Of a stretch of 64,000 bases of DNA, positions 35,192 to 43,994 are shown piece by piece. Under the pieces are notes generated by a model. The model was given only the letters and a program-made list of their open reading frames with translations. It did no database searches and had not been told where the DNA came from. Positions within the stretch are counted from its first letter, which is position 1; every line of letters starts with the position of its first letter. The DNA comes from Candidatus Nezhaarchaeota archaeon (GTDB lineage: Archaea > Thermoproteota > Methanomethylicia > Nezhaarchaeales > WYZ-LMO8), in the NCBI GenBank assembly GCA_030055465.1, contig JASFYF010000001.1, positions 289,179-353,178 on the forward strand. Direction: 5' to 3'. The translations under genes and the position numbers were made by a program.

Positions 35192-36565
35192 ATGTCCGTA
35201 TTTGAGCTTTCGCCTGCGGATTTGCTGGCGCACCTTAGAGATGGCAAGCTGAGGGCCGGCGTGGTTGGGCTTGGACGCATGGGTCTGCCTATAGCATGCA
35301 CGTTGGCCGAGGCGGGCTTCAGCGTTTCGGGCATAGATGTAAATGAAGAGCTCGTTAGTATGGTAAACCTCGGAGTGGGGTTTGAAGACGAAGCTGGCCT
35401 GAACGATGAGGTTAAAAAATGGGTTTCAAGCGGGAAGCTCAGAGCACACACGGGTTTCGAAGTTCTCAAAGAGTGCGACGTTGTATTCATTGTCGTTCCA
35501 ACTAAAGCTGTAAACCGAAGGGCTGACTACAGCACCCTTTATAGTGCGTGTAAGGACATAGGGAGCTACTTAAAGAGGGGCATGCTCACAGTTCTATGCA
35601 GCACTGTGGGGCCCCTTGTAACGGAGAGGATAGTTAAAGGCGTCCTTGAAGAGCGGTCAGGGCTCAGAGCTGAAGTCGATTTTGGGCTCGCTTACAGCCC
35701 CATAAGGGCGACGTCTGGTAGGGTGCTTAGAGATTTAAGGTCATACCCTAGGATTGTTGCTGGATTAAGCGTTCGAAGCCTCGAAGCGGCCTCTACAATA
35801 ATAGGTCAGACAACCAGCGGTGGCGTCGTCAAGGTGTCCTCGGTGAGGGTGGCTGAAGTCGCTAAGCTAGCTGAAAACGTCTACAGGGATGTCAACATAG
35901 CCCTAGCCAACGAGATAGCGCTCATCTGCGAAAAGTTAGGCGTCGACTACAACGAAGTAGCCCACGCCGCAAACACTCAGCCATTCTGCCACCTGCATGT
36001 CCCAGGGCTGGGCGTAGGTGGACACTGCATTCCCCACAATCCGTACTTCCTCGTCGATTACGCTATATCCGAGGATTTAAAGCCCTCTTTAATTGTAACA
36101 GCCCGAAACGTCAACGACGCCATGCCAAGACACACATTGAAGCTCATAATTGATGGTTTAAACGAGTGCGGCAAGGATATCAGAGGCTCCCATATAGCCA
36201 TACTTGGAGCTGCGTTTAAACCGGATTCGGCTGACCCAAGGTACTCGCCGGTGAAAGGGCTTTTCGAGGATCTGAGGATGATGGGGGCAAAGGTCAAGGT
36301 CTACGATCCATTGGTACCGCTTAAGGCGCTTCGCGAGCAGGGTTATAGTGCTCGCGGAAGCCTCGAGGAGGCTGTGCGCAGAGCCAATTGCATCGTCGTT
36401 GCAGTACCCCACGTTGCTCTAAAAAAAGAGCTTGAAGATAAGCTGGAGAGGGTGCTGGAAGCGGTTAAGGCGCCTAGGTTGATAGTGGATTGCTGGAGAA
36501 TGCTGGATCCCGACGCGGTTAGGAGGCTCGGGTTTAAGTACAGGGCTGTGGGGAGAGGCCTTTGA
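35192..36565 (+). CDS. Nucleotide-sugar dehydrogenase (UDP-glucose/UDP-ManNAc 6-dehydrogenase family)
   Basis: A 457-residue enzyme with an N-terminal Rossmann motif GVVGLGRMGLPIA near 19 and the catalytic cysteine in VGGHCIPHNPYF near 272. The C-terminal NAD/substrate domain has GAAFKPDSADPRYSPV near 345. It oxidises C6 of a UDP-sugar to a uronic acid in two steps. Which sugar cannot be decided from motifs alone; the next gene, a WlbA-like dehydrogenase, favours a UDP-N-acetylhexosamine uronate. It overlaps that gene by 4 bases. Confidence 0.87.
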   Translation: MSVFELSPADLLAHLRDGKLRAGVVGLGRMGLPIACTLAEAGFSVSGIDVNEELVSMVNLGVGFEDEAGLNDEVKKWVSSGKLRAHTGFEVLKECDVVFIVVPTKAVNRRADYSTLYSACKDIGSYLKRGMLTVLCSTVGPLVTERIVKGVLEERSGLRAEVDFGLAYSPIRATSGRVLRDLRSYPRIVAGLSVRSLEAASTIIGQTTSGGVVKVSSVRVAEVAKLAENVYRDVNIALANEIALICEKLGVDYNEVAHAANTQPFCHLHVPGLGVGGHCIPHNPYFLVDYAISEDLKPSLIVTARNVNDAMPRHTLKLIIDGLNECGKDIRGSHIAILGAAFKPDSADPRYSPVKGLFEDLRMMGAKVKVYDPLVPLKALREQGYSARGSLEEAVRRANCIVVAVPHVALKKELEDKLERVLEAVKAPRLIVDCWRMLDPDAVRRLGFKYRAVGRGL

Positions 36566-37512
36566 AGGGAGTTCTACGAGTATCAGTGATAGGTGTGGGC
36601 TTCTGGGGTAGAAACCACGCAAGGGTCTTCAGCGAAATGAGCGGAGTAACCTTGGAGTCAGTATACGACTTAAAGCGCGATGCCGCCCAAGGCGTGGCCG
36701 AGAAGTACAATTGTCGAGTTGCCGAAAGCCTTGGAGATGCCCTTGAGAACAGCGATGCCGCCACTATATGCACTCCGTCCTCAACGCACTTCGAAGTGGC
36801 AATGGAGGCCATAAATGCTGGGAAGCCCATCCTCGTAGAGAAGCCCCTAACTACCAGCAGCGAAGATGCCTTGAGGCTTTTAAGGAAGGCAGAGGAGAAA
36901 AAACTGCTGCTTATGGTAGGTCACATAGAGAGATATAACATGGGGTTTAAGAAGCTCTACGAGATTGCAAGGTCTGGTAAGCTAGGGGAGCTTCTATCCA
37001 TCAGATCGAAGAGGCTCTCGCTTGGCTCATCCCGGATTTCAGACATCGGAGTTATTCACGACCTGGCGATTCACGACTTAGACCTATCAATGTTTTTAGC
37101 AGGCTCAAAACCTTTACACGTCTACTCAATAGTTGATCTCAAAGGCTCGAGCCACGAAGAGCGCGCCCACTTAATGTTAAACATGGATAATGGAGTTTGC
37201 GTCTACATAGAGGCTTCTTGGCGCACTAAGAGGAAGATAAGAATAATGGAGGTTACGGGAAGCGAGGGGACGGCTGAGCTCGACTTCCTAAGCCAAGAAG
37301 TTATTGTCAAGCTCAGCGGAGAGGAGTTTAGGCTACGGGATCCATGGATAGAGCCGTTGAAGCTTGAGCTCGAAAACTTCGTTAATGCAGTTAAAGGGCT
37401 TGAGGCACCTATGGTAACTGGAATCGACGGCTACAGGGCTTTAATATGCGCTGAGGCTGCACTCAAGGCTGCGAGAGAAGGGAGACCCGTAGCAGTTAGC
37501 TTCGAAGTTTAG
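36562..37512 (+). CDS. Gfo/Idh/MocA family sugar dehydrogenase (WlbA-like)
   Basis: A 316-residue NAD(P)-dependent dehydrogenase: Rossmann motif VIGVGFWGRNHARVF near 8-22, LVEKPLTTSSEDA near 92 with the catalytic lysine, and GHIERYNMGF near 120. Starting at TTG 36562 inside the previous stop (TTGA), it is coupled to the nucleotide-sugar dehydrogenase. In UDP-GlcNAc-uronate pathways an enzyme of this family oxidises C3 before transamination, which makes that role plausible here. No aminotransferase or acetyltransferase follows in the window. Confidence 0.82.
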   Translation: MKGVLRVSVIGVGFWGRNHARVFSEMSGVTLESVYDLKRDAAQGVAEKYNCRVAESLGDALENSDAATICTPSSTHFEVAMEAINAGKPILVEKPLTTSSEDALRLLRKAEEKKLLLMVGHIERYNMGFKKLYEIARSGKLGELLSIRSKRLSLGSSRISDIGVIHDLAIHDLDLSMFLAGSKPLHVYSIVDLKGSSHEERAHLMLNMDNGVCVYIEASWRTKRKIRIMEVTGSEGTAELDFLSQEVIVKLSGEEFRLRDPWIEPLKLELENFVNAVKGLEAPMVTGIDGYRALICAEAALKAAREGRPVAVSFEV

Positions 37513-37573
37513 GCTACCTGGAACAACAAAGGGAGGGAAAAACGCCAGCTAGCTCCGCACCTTCAAGGATGCC

Positions 37574-39112
37574 CTAAGCCATCGGCCTTACTTCAATATG
37601 CACATCAAACCGCTTGCCTATCCTATCCAGTTTCTTACGGCATTTCTTGATAACCAACGGAACGTGGTGTCTAGGTACGTAGATGAAGGCTACACCTTCC
37701 TCTGGAATTTCAACTTCGAAGTCCGGCGTAACTTTACTTAATGCATGTTCTAGGGCCTTTGCAACAGCGGCATCACCTGCCTTTAAGGTCTTCTTTACTG
37801 GGACCACGAAGGTTCTTTCGCCGAAGACGTACATTTCGTATTCAGGCTCATCTGTTAAGAAGTCCTTGACCACCACTACAGGCCTTGCTAGGTCCTCCTC
37901 CTTGAGTCCGTGAGGTATCTTAATTGTGGTTTCAATGGAGTAAACCTTCCTTACAAATCCCTCACTTATGAATATTACAGTGTCAACGATTGATGGTATC
38001 ATTCCCAGCTCCACTCTTCCAACAAATCGCTGTATCGCGTCTATAGGCGACGTCGCGTGGACTACCCCAACCATCCCCACACCGGCTAGCCTCAGATCAG
38101 AGTAAAGCTTGAAGTCCTCCGTATCCCTCATCTCATCGAATATAGTGTAGTCGGGCCTACTCAGCAATAGGACATCGTGTATCTCCTCCGAGGAGGCGGC
38201 GCTTTTCGAGTATTGAGTGATATCGTGGGGCAGCTGCAGGTCCCTTGGAGCCTCAATGGTCTTCACTATCTTGTTTTTTCTTCTATAATACTCTGCGATC
38301 GCTTGAGCAAAGGTGCTCTTACCCATGCCTGGGGCCCCGGCTATCAGTATACCTTCAGCATGAAGGTCCAGCCTATCGACTAGCTTGGGCGGCAAGTTGT
38401 AGTCCTCGAGCCGCAGCTTGAGTATGGGCCTAACAGCCGTGACCTCAAGCCCGTCCGAGAATGGGGGACGAGTGATGACAATCCTGAAGTTTCCCAGTTG
38501 TACTATCGTGGAGGTTTCTCTATCAGCTTCCACGAAGCCGTCGGGTGAGCTCCTAGCTTTCTCTATAACTTCAGTTATTATCGCCTGAATTTCCTCATGT
38601 GAGGCTACCGTGTTCCTCACAGGTTCAAAAATCCAGTTTCCTGGTTGTCCTCTCTTCGCGTATGGGATAACCCCCTCCTTAAGGTGCACCGACATTGTTT
38701 TATCATCAAAGAAATCCTCCAGCTTCAGCTTTCCTTCAGGCTTCACGTAAATGACGTTTATCCCCATAGCTTCGGCTGTTTTAGCCATTACCACGTCGCA
38801 AGTTATGATGGTGGCGTTAAGGTCCAAGGCGAGCTCCCTCACCATTTCATTGATGACTTCAGGAGTCGCTTTGCTTCCGCCGTATTCCCCCACGAACGCT
38901 ATTTTTACTCCGCTCTCCTCGCATACCTTCCTCAGCCTAGAAAGGCCCTCTAAACCCGAGAAGTTGTTGAACTTGGCTTTTCTCTCGAATTCGCCTACTA
39001 TAGCTCTATGTATTACAAGCTTGTTTCTAACTGCGCCGCTTTCTACAAGCCTTCTCACTACTTCTGCTTCTAATGCTGGGAGGTCAGGCACGTAGACTTC
39101 AGGGCTCAGCAT
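37574..39112 (-). CDS. PIN-domain/KH-domain ATPase (COG1855)
   Basis: A 512-residue archaeal protein. The N-terminal PIN domain has acidic positions in YVPDLPALE near 7-15, EFERK near 47 and CDVVMAKTAE near 105. A PilT-like ATPase follows, with Walker A GAPGMGKST near 260 and a DEMRDTEDF segment near 320. The C-terminal part has a KH-like stretch. Proteins of this build are conserved in archaea and are thought to act on RNA, but the role is not settled. It is the only gene of its unit and diverges from the MBL-fold gene across a shared TATA-like region. Confidence 0.85.
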   Translation of the reverse strand: MLSPEVYVPDLPALEAEVVRRLVESGAVRNKLVIHRAIVGEFERKAKFNNFSGLEGLSRLRKVCEESGVKIAFVGEYGGSKATPEVINEMVRELALDLNATIITCDVVMAKTAEAMGINVIYVKPEGKLKLEDFFDDKTMSVHLKEGVIPYAKRGQPGNWIFEPVRNTVASHEEIQAIITEVIEKARSSPDGFVEADRETSTIVQLGNFRIVITRPPFSDGLEVTAVRPILKLRLEDYNLPPKLVDRLDLHAEGILIAGAPGMGKSTFAQAIAEYYRRKNKIVKTIEAPRDLQLPHDITQYSKSAASSEEIHDVLLLSRPDYTIFDEMRDTEDFKLYSDLRLAGVGMVGVVHATSPIDAIQRFVGRVELGMIPSIVDTVIFISEGFVRKVYSIETTIKIPHGLKEEDLARPVVVVKDFLTDEPEYEMYVFGERTFVVPVKKTLKAGDAAVAKALEHALSKVTPDFEVEIPEEGVAFIYVPRHHVPLVIKKCRKKLDRIGKRFDVHIEVRPMA

Positions 39113-39164
39113 TCCTCTTAAATCACACCTCTTAAGGAGGTCAACCCTAGCTTAGGGTAGGGTG

Positions 39165-39177
39165 TATTTTATAAATC
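39165..39177. promoter_or_regulatory. TATA-like element between divergent PIN-ATPase and MBL genes
   Basis: TATTTTATAAATC at 39165-39177 contains TTTATAAA, a near-consensus archaeal TATA box, palindromic at its core. It lies about 50 bases from both divergent start codons, so it could serve either or both. GGTGGTGATT then precedes ATG 39222. Confidence 0.45.
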
Positions 39178-39221
39178 TTTTCAATGAGTAGTAGTGCCGA
39201 AGTTTAGCCGGTGGTGATTAC

Positions 39222-39881
39222 ATGAGAATAATGGATGGGTTGTACTACTATCCCGAGACCGGGTTCACATCCAATTCCTACATAATCGATAATGAGGTTC
39301 GAATACTTGTAGATCCAGGCCACCAAGAACACATTAAAGATCTAATCGAGTTGCTCAGCGAGGACGGCTTCACCCTGAGAGACGTTGATTTAATTATCGT
39401 GACGCACGCACACGTAGATCACTGTGGTTCAGTCCGCGTGCTCCAAAATGAGCTAAACGTAAGGGTGGCAATGCATGAAGCTGAAAGGGAGTACCTTGTT
39501 GACCAAGCACGCTACTTCCATAGACTCCTAGGAGAGGAGCTGTGGATGTTCACCGTTAACCAATGGTTTAAAGGAGAAAGGGACGAATGCGTGAGCAATT
39601 CAAACCTGTTGATTTTACACACTCCTGGTCACACTCCTGGAAGCATATCGATATACTCACCCGATAAGGGGTACTTGATATCAGGCGACCTAATCTTTCA
39701 GGGCGGTGTAGGCAGAACAGATCTGGGCGGAAGCGGCGAACTGCTTAAGAAATCCATAGAGTTAGTTTCGAAGCTTGATATAGACATGCTTTTGCCCGGC
39801 CATGGACCCATAGTAGTGGGGAAAAATGAGGTGAAACGAAATTTCAACTTTGTAAAAGGCTTCATGGATAGCGTGCTCTGA
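39222..39881 (+). CDS. MBL-fold metallohydrolase (glyoxalase II-like)
   Basis: A 219-residue metallo-beta-lactamase-fold protein. The dinuclear metal motif THAHVDHCG has H62, H64, D66 and H67; later ligands are in HTPGHTPGS near 138, SGDLIFQGG near 157 and LLPGHGPIV near 196. This layout matches small glyoxalase II-like hydrolases that cleave thioesters. The substrate is unknown. It is a single gene followed 159 bases later by the second DUF22-like gene. Confidence 0.85.
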   Translation: MRIMDGLYYYPETGFTSNSYIIDNEVRILVDPGHQEHIKDLIELLSEDGFTLRDVDLIIVTHAHVDHCGSVRVLQNELNVRVAMHEAEREYLVDQARYFHRLLGEELWMFTVNQWFKGERDECVSNSNLLILHTPGHTPGSISIYSPDKGYLISGDLIFQGGVGRTDLGGSGELLKKSIELVSKLDIDMLLPGHGPIVVGKNEVKRNFNFVKGFMDSVL

Positions 39882-40049
39882 GCACCAGCTCCAAAGGGGC
39901 CTTACCCATACAATCGATCTATTGGAGCTTAATCCCCATCGTTCAAGGGTTTAATCTCGCATACTTATAGACAATTAAGTCCGAACACGGAGCTTAAGGA
40001 AAAAAGTAAGAGCGGCTTAAACTGTAATTGTAGTGGTGGAGTGGTTGTC

Positions 40050-40502
40050 GTGATCCACGGCATAAACTTAGTGTACGAAGAAGTAGAAGGGCCACCTACC
40101 CTAAAGAGGGTGAAAGTCGAAGAAGAGATCTACGAGTACGTGATAAGTACTAGGGCTCGGTGGGAGCCGATAATAGCGATTGAAAAGGTAGCCATTAAGG
40201 CCAATAGCGTACATCAAGTAGCTATTAGACCCGTGAGGCTAAACCCGAACGAACTGATGATTCCCTGCCCTGCCTCTTGGAATTGCCTAGGACACGTGGT
40301 GAATGTGGGACGTAAAGGAATCCCCCAGAAAGTAGAGAAGGCAAGAACCTTCGACTACGCTAACTTTCTAGCATTCAAAGATGGGGCTATAGTCGAGGGA
40401 GACCTGTTAGGAGTACTAAACGTGTTCCCGAAAGCAACCATAATGGCAATATTTAGAGGTAGCAGCGGGGCACGAGAAGTTTATCCCCCTTACAGGGGTT
40501 AA
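40050..40502 (+). CDS. DUF22-like small archaeal protein, copy 2
   Basis: A 150-residue paralogue of the protein at 8982-9404. Shared blocks are YVIST-x2-RW near 30, CPASW near the middle, KVEKARTF, and the GAIVEGDLLGVLNVF ending, followed by a short extra tail (REVYPPYRG). GTG 40050 is preferred because GGTGGA lies 6-10 bases upstream; GTG 40041 is open too. The family resembles DUF22, with no known function. It lies just before, and convergent with, the CODH/ACS-cooC operon, which may or may not be meaningful. Confidence 0.7.
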   Translation: MIHGINLVYEEVEGPPTLKRVKVEEEIYEYVISTRARWEPIIAIEKVAIKANSVHQVAIRPVRLNPNELMIPCPASWNCLGHVVNVGRKGIPQKVEKARTFDYANFLAFKDGAIVEGDLLGVLNVFPKATIMAIFRGSSGAREVYPPYRG

Positions 40503-40536
40503 AGGTGAAGCCAAATTACGAGCAAAGGGAAAGGGT

Positions 40537-41313
40537 TCAAATCAAGCCAATCTTCTTTACAAATCCCTTAATTGCGATTAGGGCCGGGCTATTATCCGGG
40601 AGCTTTAGAAGCGGTATCCCTTCAAGGTTGAATCGCGCTACGTTGTCGTCGTAGGGCACAATTCCGAGGGGTTCCACGCCTATTTCTTTCGCGTAGCTGT
40701 TAAGGATTGCCTCCTTATCGGCCGGGAACCTGTTGCCCAACAGGAATACCCTCTTGAAATTTATGTGCACCTCTTCCGCCAGTTTCTTTATTCTAGCCGC
40801 CGTCAGGAATCCCATTCTGCTTAGGTCCGTCACGATTAGCATGTAATCCACGTCTCTGTCGGTCCTTCTGCTTAGGTGTTCAAGCCCCGCCTCCATGTCC
40901 ATCAGCGTTATCGCGTAGTTCTTCGACAGCGTGTCCACAACCTCGGTTAACACGTCGTTTACCATGCAATAGCAACCTTCACCCTCAGTCCTACCCATGA
41001 CTAGGAGATCAAATTCCGGAAGCTCTTTCAGCACCTCGAATACCTTGAACTCCAACATGTCCCTTTTCGAGACGGTTGGCGGAAGCTCGCCCCTGTCGAT
41101 AGCCTTCTTGAGCTCACTTGTTACGTCGCCAACGGTTTTCTCAACTTTAACCCCCAGCACTTCGGGTAGGTTTGAGTCGGGGTTCGCGTCGACAACCAGC
41201 ATGGATCTGAGGCCCGAACCTAAAAGCGCCTTGACCATTAAGGCCGTAGTCGTCGTTTTACCTACTCCACCTTTCCCTGAGACCGCTATTACAAGCTTGT
41301 TTCCTGCCTGCAT
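40537..41313 (-). CDS. cooC: CODH maturation ATPase CooC
   Basis: A 258-residue MinD/Mrp-type ATPase with the deviant Walker A motif GKGGVGKTT at 13-21, VVDANPDSNLPEVLGV near 40 and TEGEGCYC near 110, whose cysteines are typical for CooC. It inserts nickel into carbon monoxide dehydrogenase. It is the last gene of cdhABCDE-cooC, 62 bases after cdhE; in many methanogens cooC sits in the middle of the cluster. A GAGGGGTGTG site precedes the ATG. Confidence 0.88.
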   Translation of the reverse strand: MQAGNKLVIAVSGKGGVGKTTTTALMVKALLGSGLRSMLVVDANPDSNLPEVLGVKVEKTVGDVTSELKKAIDRGELPPTVSKRDMLEFKVFEVLKELPEFDLLVMGRTEGEGCYCMVNDVLTEVVDTLSKNYAITLMDMEAGLEHLSRRTDRDVDYMLIVTDLSRMGFLTAARIKKLAEEVHINFKRVFLLGNRFPADKEAILNSYAKEIGVEPLGIVPYDDNVARFNLEGIPLLKLPDNSPALIAIKGFVKKIGLI

Positions 41314-41375
41314 AGAGACACACCCCTCAAGGTGAGGGAATGAGATGAAAAAACGTTGTGAAAGTGAGTTTTTTA

Positions 41376-42791
41376 TTACAGCTCCTTCTTCAGGACCTTC
41401 TCAGCGTAATCCGGTATGCCTGAAGAGTCTCGGGGTCCCACTAGAACCTTCCATCCAGGAAGGAGCTCTTCTAGTTCACCGCTCAGCCTAGCAGCTCTAC
41501 CGGGCAAAACCACTACCTTCTTCTTGAGCTTCTTGTCTAAGCCGCTTGACTTTATCGCATCGGCAAACTTCTCCGCGGTCAGCCTTCTACCCGCGACAGA
41601 TGATTCTACGCTTATCCCCTCGCTATCAGCCACCACAAGGTAGGCATCTATTTTTGAGTTCTCTATGTCGCCTTTAACTAGGAAGTACGTCAAGGCGAAG
41701 TTGCCCGTTACGAAGACCGGCGACATCTCACCTGGCTTGCCTATCTCGTATACTCCAGGCTTAACAGATGGTGGCACCCTCGGATCAGTATATACGTTCT
41801 GTCTCCAAACCAGCACAGGCATTAACGCCCAGAAGTCAAGGCTGTGCATCACCATGAGGTCCGCGAACCTAGTCATCAATATGGATGCGATGTAAGATTC
41901 CATCATCTTCTTCTCGTCTTCGCTGCCCTCAGCCTCCATCCATACGGCGGCTGGCACAGCCAGCAACGGGAAGCCGACAGCTTTATCCTCCTTCTCTATG
42001 GCAGCTCTCCTAAGCATGGTAAACATATTGAGGGTCTCCGCCAGCGAGTCGCCCCTCACGAATGTTCCCGGGTCTAGGATTAGGTCCTCTAAACCCGCGT
42101 CCACAAAGGTGGCGGCGAGGCTCTTAAGCAAGTTGAGGTCTCCGGGAGCAGAGATGGCTACTGGGCACTTGTATTTGCTCGCTAATTCTAGCATGTCCCT
42201 CCAGTTGTCCCTTGTAGCAGCGTAGATGAGCGGTCTCTTGTTGCCGACTATGATTAACGCCTCCTCCATTATGTTGGGGTCGTAGCTACACAACATCAAA
42301 GGCAGGGATACATTCTTAGATATGAGGTCTGAGGCTTTAGCGAACTTTTCAGGTGTGCCAGAGGTGCATCTCAAAGCTATCATGTTGAGCCTTAATGGCT
42401 GCCCGATCCTCTCGAATACGAAGGCCTCCACTGCTTTAGCCCGATCAATCAGGGCCTTCTCATCCATTTCGTCGGTTACGTCTATGGCTATTGCCGTAGG
42501 GTTGTACCACGTTAATTCATGCCTGTACATAACAACCTTGTTCCCAACGACAACATGGTTTGGCGGCACGCCTATGGTCACATCTTTAACTGGCGGCCTT
42601 ACCAGTTCAAGCACCGATTGGAGCTTACCTTTGAACTTTGGATCCTCGAGAAGCGGCGTGCATAACTTCACATCAACTGCCCTGTCAGCAACCCTAGCAG
42701 CAAATGCCATACACGTGGATTCCCCGCATTTACCACAGTTGGTTTGAGGCAGAAGCTTGTACACGTCTAAGGGCCTGAGGATTTTTGGCAT
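41376..42791 (-). CDS. cdhE: Acetyl-CoA decarbonylase/synthase gamma subunit (corrinoid iron-sulfur protein, large)
   Basis: A 471-residue subunit. The N-terminal 4Fe-4S motif is QTNCGKCGESTCMAFA near 14-29 with a fourth cysteine in VKLCTPL near 43. A methyltetrahydropterin-methyltransferase-like TIM barrel (LILDPGTFVRGDSLAET near 240) and a C-terminal cobamide-binding domain follow. With CdhD it carries the methyl group to the ACS active site on a corrinoid. It follows cdhD by 3 bases. The length is normal. Confidence 0.92.
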   Translation of the reverse strand: MPKILRPLDVYKLLPQTNCGKCGESTCMAFAARVADRAVDVKLCTPLLEDPKFKGKLQSVLELVRPPVKDVTIGVPPNHVVVGNKVVMYRHELTWYNPTAIAIDVTDEMDEKALIDRAKAVEAFVFERIGQPLRLNMIALRCTSGTPEKFAKASDLISKNVSLPLMLCSYDPNIMEEALIIVGNKRPLIYAATRDNWRDMLELASKYKCPVAISAPGDLNLLKSLAATFVDAGLEDLILDPGTFVRGDSLAETLNMFTMLRRAAIEKEDKAVGFPLLAVPAAVWMEAEGSEDEKKMMESYIASILMTRFADLMVMHSLDFWALMPVLVWRQNVYTDPRVPPSVKPGVYEIGKPGEMSPVFVTGNFALTYFLVKGDIENSKIDAYLVVADSEGISVESSVAGRRLTAEKFADAIKSSGLDKKLKKKVVVLPGRAARLSGELEELLPGWKVLVGPRDSSGIPDYAEKVLKKEL

Positions 42792-42794
42792 AAC

Positions 42795-43994
42795 CTACAC
42801 CTTCATCTTAACCCATCCATCGTATTTAACTTCCTCGAGTTTTGTTTCGAGTTTAGGTTTCGATAGCACCTCGGCCAGACCCTTGACTATCTTGGCCGCC
42901 ACCGGGTGCATCATCATGAATATGTCCGCTCCAGCCATCATGCCAACTATAGCCGTGGTGGCCTCCCAAAGAGGCCCTCGGTACTCCCTGGGGCCCCATT
43001 CGTCCAGCTTCATCCAAGCTTCCCTTGCCGCCCAAGCGTTCGTCGCCGCACACGATATGGGCGCTTGAAGCGTTTCGTCCCCCATCAAGCCGGAGAGCCT
43101 TACCCTCTCCATAACGCTGAAAGAATACTCTATGCCGTATCCGAGTGCGCCGGTCGTTGGATCTATTATTAGGTGGTCCCTTGGGAGACCGGCTTCCGTA
43201 AGCTTCCGCGACAGCTCCTTTGCTTGGTTTATATCCATGAATGCAAGCGCGATGAGGTTGTGGCCTGTCTTAGAGATCACTTTTGCAACAGCCTCTAAAT
43301 CCATGTCTATAGTGGCTGAGGCGAATACAAGCCTTTCCCCTGCAGTCATTTCACCTATATGCTGGAAGAGTTGAAGGTCTTTTTGGGGATTGCCTGAACC
43401 TCCAACAACTATCGGTATGTCGACGGCGTCGAGAACCTTCTTAACGGTTTTAGCGGCCTCCTCTACAGGGGTGTCCTTCAACGTGGGGTCTGTGCTTACA
43501 AGGTGCAGTGATATCAGATCTGCGCCGTATACTTCTATGGCTTTTCTAGCCCACTCAGCTGGGTCGTTCAGCACATCCTTGTAGGCGTTTTTGACGGGTC
43601 CGGCCAGCGGCACTATGGGCTGATCGAAGACGTCCAGCGCTACAACGGGCCTGTTCTTGGGTGGGCTCTCAAACCTGTAGAAAGGCGGACACACCTCTCC
43701 CCCTATCCTTATCACTCTGCCTCTACTTCCACCTTCAGCCCTCGTAGCGCCTATCTGGACTTCAGGTATCGAGCCGGGGTACTTCATCACAGGCGGCTCT
43801 AACTTCTCGGCCTTAAGCTCCACCACCTTCTTGACGGCGGCAGCGGCTTCAGGGGCAACCTTAGCCACCGCTTGTACGATGGCTGGCAAGATCTCTATTG
43901 TAAGCTCATCTGCCTCCACGTCAACGTCTTCGAGCTCCAGCTCGGACCAGTCACCAAAAATATCGAAGATTTCAGAGAGCTTGTCTTTGCTCAC
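42795..43994 (-). CDS. cdhD: Acetyl-CoA decarbonylase/synthase delta subunit (corrinoid protein, small)
   Basis: A 399-residue TIM-barrel subunit. Characteristic segments are VVALDVFDQP near 110, LISLHLVSTDPT near 155, VVGGSGNPQKDLQLFQHIGE near 195 and IIDPTTGALGYGIEYSFSVMERVR near 265. It pairs with CdhE in the corrinoid iron-sulfur protein. Its start overlaps the cdhC end by 4 bases, so the two are translationally coupled. The acidic N-terminal 30 residues (LELEDVDVEADE) are a typical linker-like extension. Confidence 0.92.
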   Translation of the reverse strand: MSKDKLSEIFDIFGDWSELELEDVDVEADELTIEILPAIVQAVAKVAPEAAAAVKKVVELKAEKLEPPVMKYPGSIPEVQIGATRAEGGSRGRVIRIGGEVCPPFYRFESPPKNRPVVALDVFDQPIVPLAGPVKNAYKDVLNDPAEWARKAIEVYGADLISLHLVSTDPTLKDTPVEEAAKTVKKVLDAVDIPIVVGGSGNPQKDLQLFQHIGEMTAGERLVFASATIDMDLEAVAKVISKTGHNLIALAFMDINQAKELSRKLTEAGLPRDHLIIDPTTGALGYGIEYSFSVMERVRLSGLMGDETLQAPISCAATNAWAAREAWMKLDEWGPREYRGPLWEATTAIVGMMAGADIFMMMHPVAAKIVKGLAEVLSKPKLETKLEEVKYDGWVKMKV

